Source: Thermasporomyces sp036564245 (lineage in GTDB: Bacteria > Actinomycetota > Actinomycetes > Propionibacteriales > Actinopolymorphaceae). From it: a DNA stretch of 64,000 bases. Position 1 is the stretch's first letter. Each line of letters begins with the position of its first letter. The position numbers and the translations under genes are program-made. Below the pieces are notes generated by a model. That model saw only the letters and a list, made by a program, of their open reading frames with translations, was not told the origin of the DNA and searched no databases. Shown here piece after piece: positions 25,327 through 34,511 of this stretch. The DNA lies in contig DATCKU010000035.1 of the NCBI GenBank assembly GCA_036564245.1, positions 1-64,000 on the forward strand. The letters run 5' to 3'.

Positions 25327-26239
25327 CCGGACGCCCCTGGGCGTCGGCGAGAGCAGCCTCGATCTCGGCACGATGGGGCATCGAGGTGCTCGCCCCCTCG
25401 CGCTGCACCGAGAGTGCCGCTGCCGCGGCTGCCCACGACAAGGCCTCGATCATCGGCCGGCCCTCGCCCAGCGCCACAGCTAGAGCACCGACATAGGTGT
25501 CTCCGGCCGCGGTGGTGTCCCGGGCCTCGACCTTCGTTGCGGGCACGTGGTGCCGACTTCCGTCGCGGCTGAGCCACAGCGCGCCCCGGGCGCCTTGGGT
25601 CACGACGACGTGGGGCACGTGCTCGAGCAACTTGGTGGCAGCCGCCTCCACGTCGGACTCCCCGGTGAGGATTGCCGCCTCGTGCTCGTTCGGCACGAGC
25701 ACGTCGACCGCGTCCAGCAGATCGTCCGGCAACGGCTGGGCGGGCGCCGGCGTCAGCACGACCGTGACTCCCCGATCCCGAGCGGCCTTTGCTCCCGCCA
25801 CGACCGCGTCGAGCGGCAGCTCGAGCTGAAGCAGCAGGTGACTGGCGCCGGCCAGCCCGTCGTCCAGACCTGGTACCGGCGCATGCACCGTTCCGTTGGC
25901 GCCGGGAACCACGACGATCGAGTTGTCCCCGCCGTGCTCGACCAAAATGTGCGCGGTCCCGGTCGTCTCCTCGACCCGCCCCACTCCCGTCACATCGACA
26001 CCGGCGTCGCGCAGCACTGCGAGGATCTGGTCACCGTACGGGTCTGTGCCCACCGCACCGATCATGCGCACGTCGCCACCGGCTCGCGCGGCGGCGATCG
26101 CCTGGTTCGCGCCCTTCCCGCCCGGAATCGTCACGAAACGATCTCCGTGAACGGTCTCGCCCATCCGTGGCGCACGCTGGGCGAAGACCACCAGATCCAT
26201 GTTCGCGCTGCCGAGCACGCAGACTCGCGCCCGTGCCAT
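25319..26239 (-). CDS. rbsK: Ribokinase
   Basis: A 306-residue PfkB-family kinase closest to ribokinase, which phosphorylates D-ribose at O5. The N-terminal opening VCVLGSANMDLVVFA, substrate motif IPGGKGANQAIAAARAG, VPNEHEAAILTG and the ATP/catalytic site ARDTTAAGDTYVGALAVAL are present. The usual GAGD reads AAGD here, a tolerated substitution, with catalytic Asp intact. Start: ATG at 26239. There is no ribose transporter or lacI regulator nearby. A second, more divergent PfkB kinase is at 16624. Confidence 0.92.
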   Translation of the reverse strand: MARARVCVLGSANMDLVVFAQRAPRMGETVHGDRFVTIPGGKGANQAIAAARAGGDVRMIGAVGTDPYGDQILAVLRDAGVDVTGVGRVEETTGTAHILVEHGGDNSIVVVPGANGTVHAPVPGLDDGLAGASHLLLQLELPLDAVVAGAKAARDRGVTVVLTPAPAQPLPDDLLDAVDVLVPNEHEAAILTGESDVEAAATKLLEHVPHVVVTQGARGALWLSRDGSRHHVPATKVEARDTTAAGDTYVGALAVALGEGRPMIEALSWAAAAAALSVQREGASTSMPHRAEIEAALADAQGRPVS

Positions 26240-26268
26240 CTCCCACCTCCGGATGTCAGCCGGTCAGG

Positions 26269-26985
26269 CTACCGCGGGATGTTCGGGAAATGTTGCCGAG
26301 CCTCATGAGCTAGCCGACCCAGCAGGAGGACGTCGAAAGCGGCGCCGACCAGGCCCCCGACAACCGGTATCGCTCGACCGAACCGAGCGATACCCTGCCG
26401 TCCGATCTGGATCAGGATGCGAAAGGCCACGGCCTTGTTGACGACCATCAGCATGGTGGGCGAGACGGCACGTAACGCATGGGCGAGCACACCGTCCACG
26501 CCCAAGCCGACATGCTTGATCACCTGCGAGGCGTCCTTTCCGGTGAGGGCCAGCAGGACGGTGGTCCGCACCGAGGGGTCGGCAAGGTCGTAGCCTCGAA
26601 CGGCGGCGATGGCCGCCACCATGCGGGTGGCGATGGCGTAGAAGCCGAGAACGTTGACTGGAAGAGCTACCGGAAGTGCGGCAAACCCTCCCAACCCCGT
26701 CGCGAATCCGCCAGCTGCCGCGAGCCTGCTGTGCGTGGTGATCAGGCGGTCGATCGCGGCTTCGGGATCGGGAGCGGCGCGCAACGCACGCTCCGCGGCA
26801 CGTTGGGCGGACACCAGAGTTCCACCGCCGTCGATTCCGACCCGCAGCAGATGATCGATCACCGTGTCCACGGCTTGGCCGGCACGGGCCAGGTCTATGC
26901 CCACAGCCCCCCGAGTATGCCGGGAGACCCGGCCACCCGATACACCGGCCCACCCTCCGACCGGCCGTAGATTCTTTACCGACAC
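26269..26985 (-). CDS. EcsC family protein
   Basis: A protein of about 238 residues with the EcsC-like architecture: a central hydrophobic hairpin (GGFATGLGGFAALPVALPVNVLGFYAIATRMVAAIAAVRGYD in two pieces), then further hydrophobic segments near the C-terminus (RAIPVVGGLVGAAFDVLLLGRLA). In Bacillus, EcsC lies with an ABC transporter; function elsewhere is unknown. Membrane association is inferred. The start is uncertain because its 5' part overlaps the divergent glycosidase upstream region; GTG at 26985 is the furthest. It is 29 nt upstream of rbsK in the same direction and may be co-transcribed. Confidence 0.78.
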   Translation of the reverse strand: MSVKNLRPVGGWAGVSGGRVSRHTRGAVGIDLARAGQAVDTVIDHLLRVGIDGGGTLVSAQRAAERALRAAPDPEAAIDRLITTHSRLAAAGGFATGLGGFAALPVALPVNVLGFYAIATRMVAAIAAVRGYDLADPSVRTTVLLALTGKDASQVIKHVGLGVDGVLAHALRAVSPTMLMVVNKAVAFRILIQIGRQGIARFGRAIPVVGGLVGAAFDVLLLGRLAHEARQHFPNIPR

Positions 26986-27100
26986 GTGGCCAGAAGCTGA
27001 AAACCATAGACGGGTCCGCTGCGACCCGGCACACTGCGGTCGAAACCGGAACCAAGACCGGAACGTGGCCTACGCCACGCAGGCGAAGGGGTGGTTGTCC

Positions 27101-28702
27101 GTGCTCACAGGTCTGCAGCAGCTTTCCCGCCGTCACTTCATGGTGTTCGCCGGCACGGTCGCGGCCGGCGCGTCAGTGGCACGACCTGCGACCGCTGCGG
27201 GTAGCGGCGCGACATGCCCACCGCCCGATCCCGCCACGCCCAAACGTCAGTTCCGTGCCATGTGGATCGCGAGCGTCACCAACATCGACTGGCCATCCCG
27301 CCAGGGCCTGGACGCCGCGACGCAGCAGGCCGAGTACCTGAGCTGGCTCGACGAGGCCCTGCGGTGGCGGCTCAACGCGGTCATCGTGCAGGTCCGCCCC
27401 ACGGCGGACGCCTTCTGGCCTTCGCCGTACGAGCCGTGGTCGGAATGGCTCACCGGCACGCAAGGGCAGGATCCCGGTTACGACCCGCTCGACTTCCTGG
27501 TCCGTGAGGCTCACCGGCGCAACCTGGAGTTCCACGCCTGGTTCAATCCGTACCGCGTCAGCATGCAGGCCGATCCGGGGCACCTCGCACCCGACCACCC
27601 GGCGAGGCAACATCCCGACTGGATCGTGAGCTACGGCGGGCGGCTCTACTACAACCCCGGGATACCGGAGGTGCGGCGCTTCGTCGAAGACGCGATCCTC
27701 GACGCCGTCAAGAAGTACGACATCGACGCGGTGCACTTCGACGACTACTTCTACCCGTACCCCGTCGGCACCGAAGAGTTCGACGACCAGGAGACATACG
27801 AACGCTACGGCGCCGGCTTCCCCGACAAGGCGAGCTGGCGGCGGAACAACGTCGACCTGTTGGTGAGCGAGCTGTCCAGGCGGATCAAGCAACACAAACC
27901 CTGGGTGAAGTTCGGCATCAGCCCGTTCGCCGTGTGGCGCAACAAGGCGACCGACCCTGAGGGCTCCGACACCCAGGCCGGTGTGCAGACCTACGACGAC
28001 CTCTACGCCGACACCCGACGCTGGGTGCGTGAGGAGTGGATCGACTACATCGTGCCGCAGGTGTACTGGAACATCGGTTTCGCTCCGGCGGACTACGCCA
28101 AGCTCGTGCCCTGGTGGTCCGCGGAAGTCACCGACACCAACGTGGCGCTCTACATCGGTCAGGCGACCTACAAGGCGGGAACGTCGACGCAGGATCCCGC
28201 CTGGTCGGACCCACAGGAGATGACGCGGCACCTCACGTTCAACCGCGACTACCCGCAGGTCAGTGGTGACGTCTACTTCAGCGCCAAGGACGTGCGCGCG
28301 GACCGGCTCGGCAACATGAGCATCCTGGCCGCCGACCACTACTCACGCCCGGCCCTCATCCCGGTGATGCCCCAGCTTCCCGGCCGGGCGCCCAAGCAGC
28401 CAGTTGTCACCCGGGCCGAGCGCTCCGCAGAAGGCGTACGTCTTTCGTGGGTCGATCGCTCGACACCGTGGCGTCGCGCGACGTCGTTCGCGATATACCG
28501 GTTCGAGGGCTCTCAAGTGGATTCCTGCGGGTTCGGCGACGCCCGGTTCCTGCTCGCCACGGTCCGTGCACAACCGGGTCCGCTGCAGTCGTACGTCGAT
28601 ACCACCGCACAACGGGACAAGACGTACACCTACGTGGTCAGCGCGCTCGACCGGCTGCATCACGAGAGCGCACCCAGCAAGGCACGCACCGCCCGGCCCT
28701 GA
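27101..28702 (+). CDS. Tat-exported glycoside-hydrolase-like protein (GHL10/DUF187, YngK family)
   Basis: A secreted protein of about 533 residues. A twin-arginine signal (SRRHFMVFAG, then AAGASVARPATA) is followed by a TIM-barrel of the GHL10 family: FRAMWIASVTNIDWPSRQG, WRLNAVIVQVRPTADAFWPS, FHAWFNPYRVS, IDAVHFDDYFYPYP with likely catalytic acids, and PWVKFGISPFAVWRN. The last ~95 residues look like a fibronectin-III-type domain (VRLSWVDRSTPWRRATSF, YVVSALDRL). The substrate is probably cell-wall or extracellular polysaccharide. Start: GTG at 27101, 9 nt from AAGGGG; a longer frame exists upstream. Terminates in a strong hairpin. Confidence 0.88.
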   Translation: MLTGLQQLSRRHFMVFAGTVAAGASVARPATAAGSGATCPPPDPATPKRQFRAMWIASVTNIDWPSRQGLDAATQQAEYLSWLDEALRWRLNAVIVQVRPTADAFWPSPYEPWSEWLTGTQGQDPGYDPLDFLVREAHRRNLEFHAWFNPYRVSMQADPGHLAPDHPARQHPDWIVSYGGRLYYNPGIPEVRRFVEDAILDAVKKYDIDAVHFDDYFYPYPVGTEEFDDQETYERYGAGFPDKASWRRNNVDLLVSELSRRIKQHKPWVKFGISPFAVWRNKATDPEGSDTQAGVQTYDDLYADTRRWVREEWIDYIVPQVYWNIGFAPADYAKLVPWWSAEVTDTNVALYIGQATYKAGTSTQDPAWSDPQEMTRHLTFNRDYPQVSGDVYFSAKDVRADRLGNMSILAADHYSRPALIPVMPQLPGRAPKQPVVTRAERSAEGVRLSWVDRSTPWRRATSFAIYRFEGSQVDSCGFGDARFLLATVRAQPGPLQSYVDTTAQRDKTYTYVVSALDRLHHESAPSKARTARP

Positions 28703-28718
28703 CAGGCCGGGCGGTGCG
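28685..28718. terminator. Bidirectional hairpin between convergent glycosidase and rbpA
   Basis: Perfect 14-bp GC-rich stem: CGCACCGCCCGGCC (28685-28698) pairs with 28705-28718 around the loop CTGACA. The glycosidase stop codon TGA is in the loop. It lies 25 nt from the rbpA stop, so both convergent transcripts should end here. Confidence 0.8.
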
Positions 28719-28742
28719 ACGACCCTCAGCCGAGGTTTTCGC

Positions 28743-29099
28743 TTAGAGAATGACCTCGCCTCGTCCGACCCGTTCCCTCAGCTGCGCCAGAGCCTCCTCG
28801 AGGATCTGGCGGGCCTCCTCGTCGGTGCGACGTTCCTTGACGTAGGCAAGGTGAGTCTTGTAGGGCTCGTTCTTCGGCGCAGGCGGCGGGTTGCCCGAGT
28901 CGAGACTGGCCGGAAGGCCACAGCGAGGGCAATCCCAGGCCTCGGGAATCGGGGCATCGAGGGCAAAACTTGGCCGGGTCTGGTGGCCGTTCGCGCACCA
29001 GTAGGTCACTCGCCGGCGAGGTGCGGCCTCACCGCGCTCCGCCTCGCCCATCGGACCCGCACCAACCCGGCTACCCCGAATGGCACTGCCACTTGCCAC
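28743..29099 (-). CDS. rbpA: RNA polymerase-binding protein RbpA
   Basis: An actinobacteria-specific transcription factor of 118 residues that binds the sigma subunit and stabilises the promoter open complex. It has the N-terminal tail with IRGSRVG, a zinc-binding core with Cys in YWCANGHQ and CPRCG, the basic linker (KNEPYKTHLAYVKERRT) and the C-terminal sigma-interaction helix (EEARQILEEALAQLRERV). It acts with SigA-type factors, consistent with sigA and sigB in the same window. Start: GTG at 29099 with GAGGGAG 7 nt upstream. It follows secG in the same direction, about 100 nt away. Confidence 0.94.
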   Translation of the reverse strand: MASGSAIRGSRVGAGPMGEAERGEAAPRRRVTYWCANGHQTRPSFALDAPIPEAWDCPRCGLPASLDSGNPPPAPKNEPYKTHLAYVKERRTDEEARQILEEALAQLRERVGRGEVIL

Positions 29100-29202
29100 T
29101 GACGATCTCCCTCGTGATAGACGGCTGATAGACGGTGGACGAAGATGGTGGCTTCACGCCACATAGGCCCAGACACCGGAGTCGGCTGGACGGTATGTCC
29201 AC

Positions 29203-29442
29203 CTAACCGGCGCCGTACTTCACAAGTAGTCCAAGGCCAACGATGCAGGCGAACCAGACGATGCCCGTACCAACGGTGATGCGGTCGAGGTTGCGCTCGG
29301 CGATCGACGAGCCGCCGAGGCTGGACGTCACCCCACCGCCGAAGAGATCGGACAGTCCGCCGCCCCGCCCTTTGTGAAGCAGGACCAGCAGCACGAGCAG
29401 GAAGCTCGTGAGGATCAGCAGGATCGAGAGAGCGGTAACCAC
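29203..29442 (-). CDS. secG: Preprotein translocase subunit SecG
   Basis: A 79-residue membrane protein with two transmembrane helices: ALSILLILTSFLLVLLVLLH and ITVGTGIVWFACIVGLGLLV. Between them lies the conserved SecG loop KGRGGGLSDLFGGG followed by SSLGGSSIAERNLDR. It assists SecYEG in protein export. In many actinobacteria secG is just downstream of the gap-pgk-tpiA genes; that context is missing here, because an MFS gene is upstream. Start: GTG at 29442. Confidence 0.96.
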   Translation of the reverse strand: MVTALSILLILTSFLLVLLVLLHKGRGGGLSDLFGGGVTSSLGGSSIAERNLDRITVGTGIVWFACIVGLGLLVKYGAG

Positions 29443-29520
29443 GGTCCTAGAGAACCCCTTTGTCCGATGACGTCAATGACCTGGTACGAGTCTGCTGGAT
29501 GGCCCCAGCGTACGACACTT

Positions 29521-30870
29521 TCACCTCTGGTGTGCGATCGAGTCCGGTACAACGTCCTTTTCGGCACGTGCCTCGCGAATCCGGCGCTCACGCACCGCAT
29601 TCTCGTCCGTACGGGCGTCGTACCGCCAGAACTCCCGTAGCCAGGTGGCGACACACCCGACCCCGATCATGCAGAGCAGGCCACCGCTCACGATCGAGGT
29701 CCGGACGCTCGTGAGGTCGGCCACCAACCCGGCCCGTGCCTCGCCACCGAGTGGTCCGATCGAGTACGACAACATCTCGATACCCGCAAGACGGCCACGA
29801 CGCTCGTCCGGAATGGTCTGATTCCAGATCACGCTCCGGAAGATGCCGCTGATCAGGTCGGCGGCCCCGGCCAAGGCGAGGGCGAGGACGGCGAGCCAGA
29901 TCGAGGGGGCGAGCCCGGCGAGCGCCACTGCAGCGCCCCACACCGCCGCCGCGATCACCACTGCACGACCGTGGTGGTGGACACGACTCGTCCACCCGCT
30001 GGTCGCCGTGGCGGCGAGCGACCCCACAGTGCCGGCCGAGTAGAGCAGGCCGAGGGCTGTCGGCTGATCGAGAACGTCGACCGCGAACGCGGGGAACAGC
30101 ACGGTGGGCATGGCGAGCAACATGGCTGTCAGGTCGACGACGTACGTGCCGAGCAGGTCCTTCCGGCGGACCGCGTAGCTCAGGCCGTCCGCGATACCCC
30201 GCACAGCACCGGTCAGCCCGGACTCGACCGTCAGCTTGGTCGGTGGGTAGCCCCGCAGGGCGGCATACAGGGCGGTGGCCGCCACCAGACCGGCGGCGTT
30301 CACGGCGTACGCGAGCGCCGGACCGCCCTCTGCAAGGAGCACCCCGCCGAGCGCCGGACCGGCGAGCATGCCGGTCTGCATGCCCACCGAGGACAAGGTG
30401 ACGGCGGCCGGCAGCTGATCATGTCGTACGACACGAGGCAGGAGCGACTCCCGGCTGGGTCGCTGCAGCGCCTGGGCGACCGTGAGGAGGGCGCCGATCA
30501 CGTAGATCAGCGGCACGGACGGGCGTGAGAGAGCCGCGTTGCCGAGCAGCCCTAGGGTGAGTACGCACTGCGCAAGTCCGGTCGCGACGAGCACCCGACG
30601 CCGATCCATCCGGTCGGCGAGCACACCACCGTAGAGGCCGCAGACGACAAGGGGCACCAGCTGGACCAGTCCGAGCGCGCCGACCGCGAAGTTCGAGTGG
30701 GTGAGGTCGTACAGCTGAAACGGCAAGGCGACGTAGGTCACCATGGAGCCGAGGTAGAACGCCGTGCCCGCCCACCACAGCAGCCGGAAGTCCCGCGAGC
30801 TGCGCAGCGGGGTGAGGTCGAGCCGTAATGCCGCGAGGCGTCGCAGAAGCGTACGCCGCGGAGTGCTCAC
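29521..30870 (-). CDS. MFS transporter, EntS/TM-effector family
   Basis: A 449-residue major facilitator with about 12 hydrophobic segments. The N-terminus (FRLLWWAGTAFYLGSMVTYVALPFQLY) and the loop 2-3 motif GVLADRMDRRRVLV are typical of the MFS_3 branch, which includes the enterobactin exporter EntS. Conserved QALQRPSRESLLPRVV and PDERRGRLAG lie in the central loop and second half. Substrate is unknown; a small-molecule exporter is inferred. Start: GTG at 30870. It is upstream of secG on the same strand with 78 nt between. Confidence 0.88.
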   Translation of the reverse strand: MSTPRRTLLRRLAALRLDLTPLRSSRDFRLLWWAGTAFYLGSMVTYVALPFQLYDLTHSNFAVGALGLVQLVPLVVCGLYGGVLADRMDRRRVLVATGLAQCVLTLGLLGNAALSRPSVPLIYVIGALLTVAQALQRPSRESLLPRVVRHDQLPAAVTLSSVGMQTGMLAGPALGGVLLAEGGPALAYAVNAAGLVAATALYAALRGYPPTKLTVESGLTGAVRGIADGLSYAVRRKDLLGTYVVDLTAMLLAMPTVLFPAFAVDVLDQPTALGLLYSAGTVGSLAATATSGWTSRVHHHGRAVVIAAAVWGAAVALAGLAPSIWLAVLALALAGAADLISGIFRSVIWNQTIPDERRGRLAGIEMLSYSIGPLGGEARAGLVADLTSVRTSIVSGGLLCMIGVGCVATWLREFWRYDARTDENAVRERRIREARAEKDVVPDSIAHQR

Positions 30871-31024
30871 GGGGGGCCATTCTCAGGTCGCGGGTCGCTG
30901 CAGGCAAACCGAAATTCCCTCACGCGAGCAGCTCGACTCACGCATCCACTCGCCGAGCGCTTCGGCGCCGACGCCACGAGTCTCAAGATCGGGTCCCACG
31001 TGCGCCGAACTTTCGCAGGTGGGC

Positions 31025-32648
31025 CTAGGTGACCGGACGTCCGTCGCGTCCGAGAACCCTCCCGGCCGGAACGCCGGTCGGCGCACCGTCACGCAGCACC
31101 GCCACTCCCCCGACGAACGTGTGCAGGACACCGGTCGACAACTGCCACGGGTCGTCGTACGTCGCCCGGTCGAGGACCGTTCCGGGATCGAACACGGCGA
31201 CGTCGGCCACGGCGCCGGGCCGGAGGACACCGCGGTCCGACCAGCCCAGTCGGGAGGCGGGTAGCGCAGACATCTTGCGCACCGCGAGCGGTAGCGGGAG
31301 CACCGCCTCGTCCCGTGCGTACCGACCCAGGACCCTCGTGAAGGTTCCAAGTCCCCGAGGATGCGGGCGGCCCCGGCCGGGGCAACCCAGCACGTGACCG
31401 TCACTTGCCACCGCCACCATCGGGTCACGCAGCACATGGCGTACGTCGTCTTCGGACATGCCGTGGTTGACGACACCGGCCAGGCCACGCTGGGCCCGCA
31501 GCAGGTCCACAACCGCATGTCCGGGGTCTTGGCCCACCGCGGCCGCGATGGCGGCGATGCTCTGGCCGATGAACCGCTGGAACGGTCCGTCCGGAGTGTC
31601 GACGAGGACGATGCGGTCCGGCTCGAACGTCCGCTCGCCCTCGCGCTCGATCTCTCGGGCGATCCGCTCCGCCTGATCGGGCGCATCCAGCCGGCGTAGC
31701 AGCTCGTGCGTACCACCGTCGAGCGCCCAGCCCGGCAGCCAGCTGGTAAGCGTCGTACTGGACGCTGTGTACGGATACTGGTCGGCACCGACATCGACAC
31801 CCGCCGCCCTCGCGTCCGCGATCGCTGACAGAGCGTCGGCGACCGTGCCCCAGTTGCTCGGCCCTGACGCCTTCAGATGGTGAGATCTCCACGCGTACGC
31901 CAGACTCACGGCCGATCGTCACAGCCTCGTCGACGGCTGCGAGCAGCCCGGCTCCTTCGTTGCGAATGTGGCTGGAGTACAGCAGCCGGTCGGCCGCCGC
32001 TTGTCGGGCGAGCACCACGATCTCGTCGGTCGTTGCGTACGAGCCGGGCGCGTAGATGAGCCCGGTCGAGAAGCCGACGACCCACCTCGCACTCTCGGCG
32101 ATCAGGTGTCGCATGCGGTCCAGTTCGCTGGGCGTCGGTGCCCGGTCCGCCCTGCCCATCACCGCCGTACGAACCATGCCGTGACCGACCTGCAAGGCGA
32201 GGTTGACACCGAGCGGAAGGCGGGCGGCCGCTCGGGCGTACTCGGACGCCGTCGACCACGTCCACGGCAGATCCTCGTCGATGAACCGGCCGAGCGCTCG
32301 CCCCTCCTCCGCATGCTCCGGCAGCAGCGGGAAAGGCGAGAAACCGCAGTTGCCGGTCACCAGCGTCGTGACACCTTGCGTCGCTTGGGTCACGGCGCCA
32401 GGCGAGGCGAAGACCGTGTAGTCAGCATGCGAATGCAGGTCGATGAAACCTGGGCACACGACGGCGCCGGACACGTCGATCACGTCGTACGTGCTTTGTG
32501 CGTGGGTGGAGAGCTCACCGACCTCGACGATCCTGCCGTGGGAGAGGAGGACGTCAGCCGTCCGACCCGGTGCTCCCGTACCGTCGATGACCGTGCCGCC
32601 GCGCAGCAGGACGTCGTACGTCTTGTCGTGTGATCTGTCGTCAGGCAT
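31025..32648 (-). pseudogene. N-acyl-D-amino-acid deacylase, disrupted by a frameshift
   Basis: Amidohydrolase-superfamily D-aminoacylase that would deacylate N-acyl-D-amino acids. The first part (start ATG 32648) has the N-terminal strand YDVLLRGGTVIDGTGAP and metal site GFIDLHSHADYT, then LYSSHIRNEG. At about 31880-31886 the frame breaks: after VRVEI the family sequence resumes as HHLKASGPSNWGT in another frame, where it continues to the stop at 31025 (SDGHVLG, LGWSDRGVLRPGAVADVAVF). At the junction there is one surplus base, equal to +1 or -2. Joined, the product is about 540 residues, normal for the family. It could be a real inactivation or an assembly error. Confidence 0.85.
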
Positions 32649-32834
32649 GTCGTCGGACCTGTCGGAGAATACGTCGCCACCACGCTAGCCCAAAGGGATC
32701 ACTGCCCCGGCCGATCTGTCCCAGTCGATTCGTACCTCTGCGTGGCATGTATCCGACGTCCCGCGGTGATTGGCTCACGATGCGTGGTCATTGTCGACCG
32801 GAATGCGTGGTCATCACCGGCACGACGGAGGTGC

Positions 32835-33452
32835 TCAGGCAGGCACGTCCTGAGATGGTCCGAGCTGCCGCTTCTGGGGATAGATCGTCTCGCCACGGGC
32901 GAGCATGGCCACGAACTGCTCGATTCGGCGACGACGGGTCTCCGGGCGCCTCGCGCTGCCGATCCGGTACAGGATCGCGTAACGGTTCTGACTCGTGAGG
33001 ATGTCGAACATCGCCTGCGCTCGGGGCTGTGTCGCCAGCGCTGCCCTGAGGTCGTCTGGCACCTCGATGGTGGCCGGACTGTCGTATGCCGCTTCCCAGC
33101 GGCCATCGGCCTTGGCCCGCTCCACTTCCGCAAGGCCTGCGGGGTGCATCCGGCCCGCAGCCTGTAGCCGTGCCACACGTTCGACGTTCCGCTTGGACCA
33201 TCGGCTCTGCCGCCGCCGTGGCGTGAACCGCTGCCACGTGGTCGTATCGTCACGGCGCCGAGCCTGGCCATCGATCCAGCCGTAACACAGCGCCTCCTCC
33301 AGCGCCTGCTCGTAGCTCAGCGTCGTGGGATCGGTCGTGCCCTTCTTCGCGAGCACCAGCCACACACCGTCGGACTCGGCATGGTGCTCGTCCAGCCATG
33401 TCCGCCAGCTCGAAGCGTCGGGAACGAGGAGCTCCTCCATCTCGTCGGCCAT
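32835..33452 (-). CDS. YdeI/OmpD-associated family protein
   Basis: A 205-residue protein of the YdeI family. The N-terminal part (DASSWRTWLDEHHAESDGVWLVLAKKG) and TLSYEQALEEALCYGWIDGQARRRDD are diagnostic, as are FTPRRRQSRWSKRNVERVARL and the C-terminal IGSARRPETRRRRIEQFVAML. Family members are linked with bacteriocin or antimicrobial-peptide resistance in a few species, but the molecular role is unknown. Start: ATG at 33452 with GGAGGGG directly upstream; six earlier codons are not needed. It lies just downstream of the ROK pair on the same strand. Confidence 0.88.
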   Translation of the reverse strand: MADEMEELLVPDASSWRTWLDEHHAESDGVWLVLAKKGTTDPTTLSYEQALEEALCYGWIDGQARRRDDTTTWQRFTPRRRQSRWSKRNVERVARLQAAGRMHPAGLAEVERAKADGRWEAAYDSPATIEVPDDLRAALATQPRAQAMFDILTSQNRYAILYRIGSARRPETRRRRIEQFVAMLARGETIYPQKRQLGPSQDVPA

Positions 33453-33473
33453 GGCCCCTCCGCTGGTCACAGG

Positions 33474-34511
33474 TCAGTAGTCAGACAGCCGGTCGACGCG
33501 GGCCCGGAACCGCTCCGCCGGCGTCCGCCGGGTCCGTCGGCGTCGGAAGAGCCGGATGCTCTCCCGAGCCAGATCGGCAGCGCCCACCAGACCAGCTTCG
33601 TTGCCGAGGGCCGCACGCACGATCTGGGCCTCAGGCCGGAACCCACGACCTGTGAGCGTACGACGAAACGTCTCCCGTGCCGGACCCAGGAAGAGCTCAC
33701 CAGCCTCCGAGACGCCACCGCCGATGACGAACGTGCCCGGATCGAAAGCGGCAGCGATGTTGGCAAGGCCGATGCCGAGCCAGCGGCCGATCTCCTCGAA
33801 GAGCTCCACGGCTACCGGATCGCCATCCTTGGCGGCCTCGGTCACCGCGGGTCCCGTGATCCGGCTCGGGTCACCACCAACCCGGTCGAGCAGACCTTGC
33901 GCCACCGGTGACCCAGACTCGGCGAGCTCGCGGGCCTCGCGTACCAAGGAGTTTCCGCTGGCGTACTGCTCCCAGCATCCGCGGTTGCCACACTCGCAGC
34001 GATGACCACCGGGTACGACGGTCATGTGGCCGAACTCGCCTGCCACGCCGTACTTGCCGCGCAGCATGACGCCGTCGGTGATGACCGCCCCACCGATGCC
34101 GGTGCCGAGCGTGACGCACACCAGGTGACTCTCCCCCTGCCCGGCTCCGAACCGCCACTCGGCCCAGGCCGCGGCGTTCGCGTCGTTCTCGATGAGGACG
34201 GGCAGCCGCACTCGGCGACGCACGGCGTCTCGCAGCGGCTCATGACGCCACGCCAGGTGGGGCGAGAACAGCACGGACGACCCGGTGACGTCGATCCACC
34301 CCGCGGCACCGATTCCCACGGCGGTGACCTCGTGTCGGCTCCGAAGCTCGGCGACCACCTCGGCGATGGTGTCCTCCGTCGCCTGAGGGCTGGTCGACGG
34401 CGTCTCCCGACGGAGACGTTCGATGATCTTTCCTTCCGGGTCGACAACGCCCGCGGCGACCTTCGTCCCCCCGATGTCGACGCCGATGGTGAGCTGGTGG
34501 ATCAGTGCCAT
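33474..34511 (-). CDS. ROK-family sugar kinase (glucokinase-like), copy 2
   Basis: A 345-residue ROK kinase. The ATP motif is IGVDIGGTKVAAGVVD; the catalytic Asp is in LIENDANAAAWAEWRFGAG; the phosphate loop is TLGTGIGGAVI; the ROK zinc site is GHRCECGNRGCWEQYASG. Actinobacterial relatives such as Streptomyces GlkA phosphorylate glucose. The ATG at 34511 overlaps the stop of the preceding ROK gene by one base (TGATG), so translation is coupled. The C-terminal tail (RRRRTRRTPAERFRARVDRL) is basic and extends beyond copy 1 by about 30 residues. Tandem paralogues suggest different sugar specificities or regulation. Confidence 0.9.
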   Translation of the reverse strand: MALIHQLTIGVDIGGTKVAAGVVDPEGKIIERLRRETPSTSPQATEDTIAEVVAELRSRHEVTAVGIGAAGWIDVTGSSVLFSPHLAWRHEPLRDAVRRRVRLPVLIENDANAAAWAEWRFGAGQGESHLVCVTLGTGIGGAVITDGVMLRGKYGVAGEFGHMTVVPGGHRCECGNRGCWEQYASGNSLVREARELAESGSPVAQGLLDRVGGDPSRITGPAVTEAAKDGDPVAVELFEEIGRWLGIGLANIAAAFDPGTFVIGGGVSEAGELFLGPARETFRRTLTGRGFRPEAQIVRAALGNEAGLVGAADLARESIRLFRRRRTRRTPAERFRARVDRLSDY

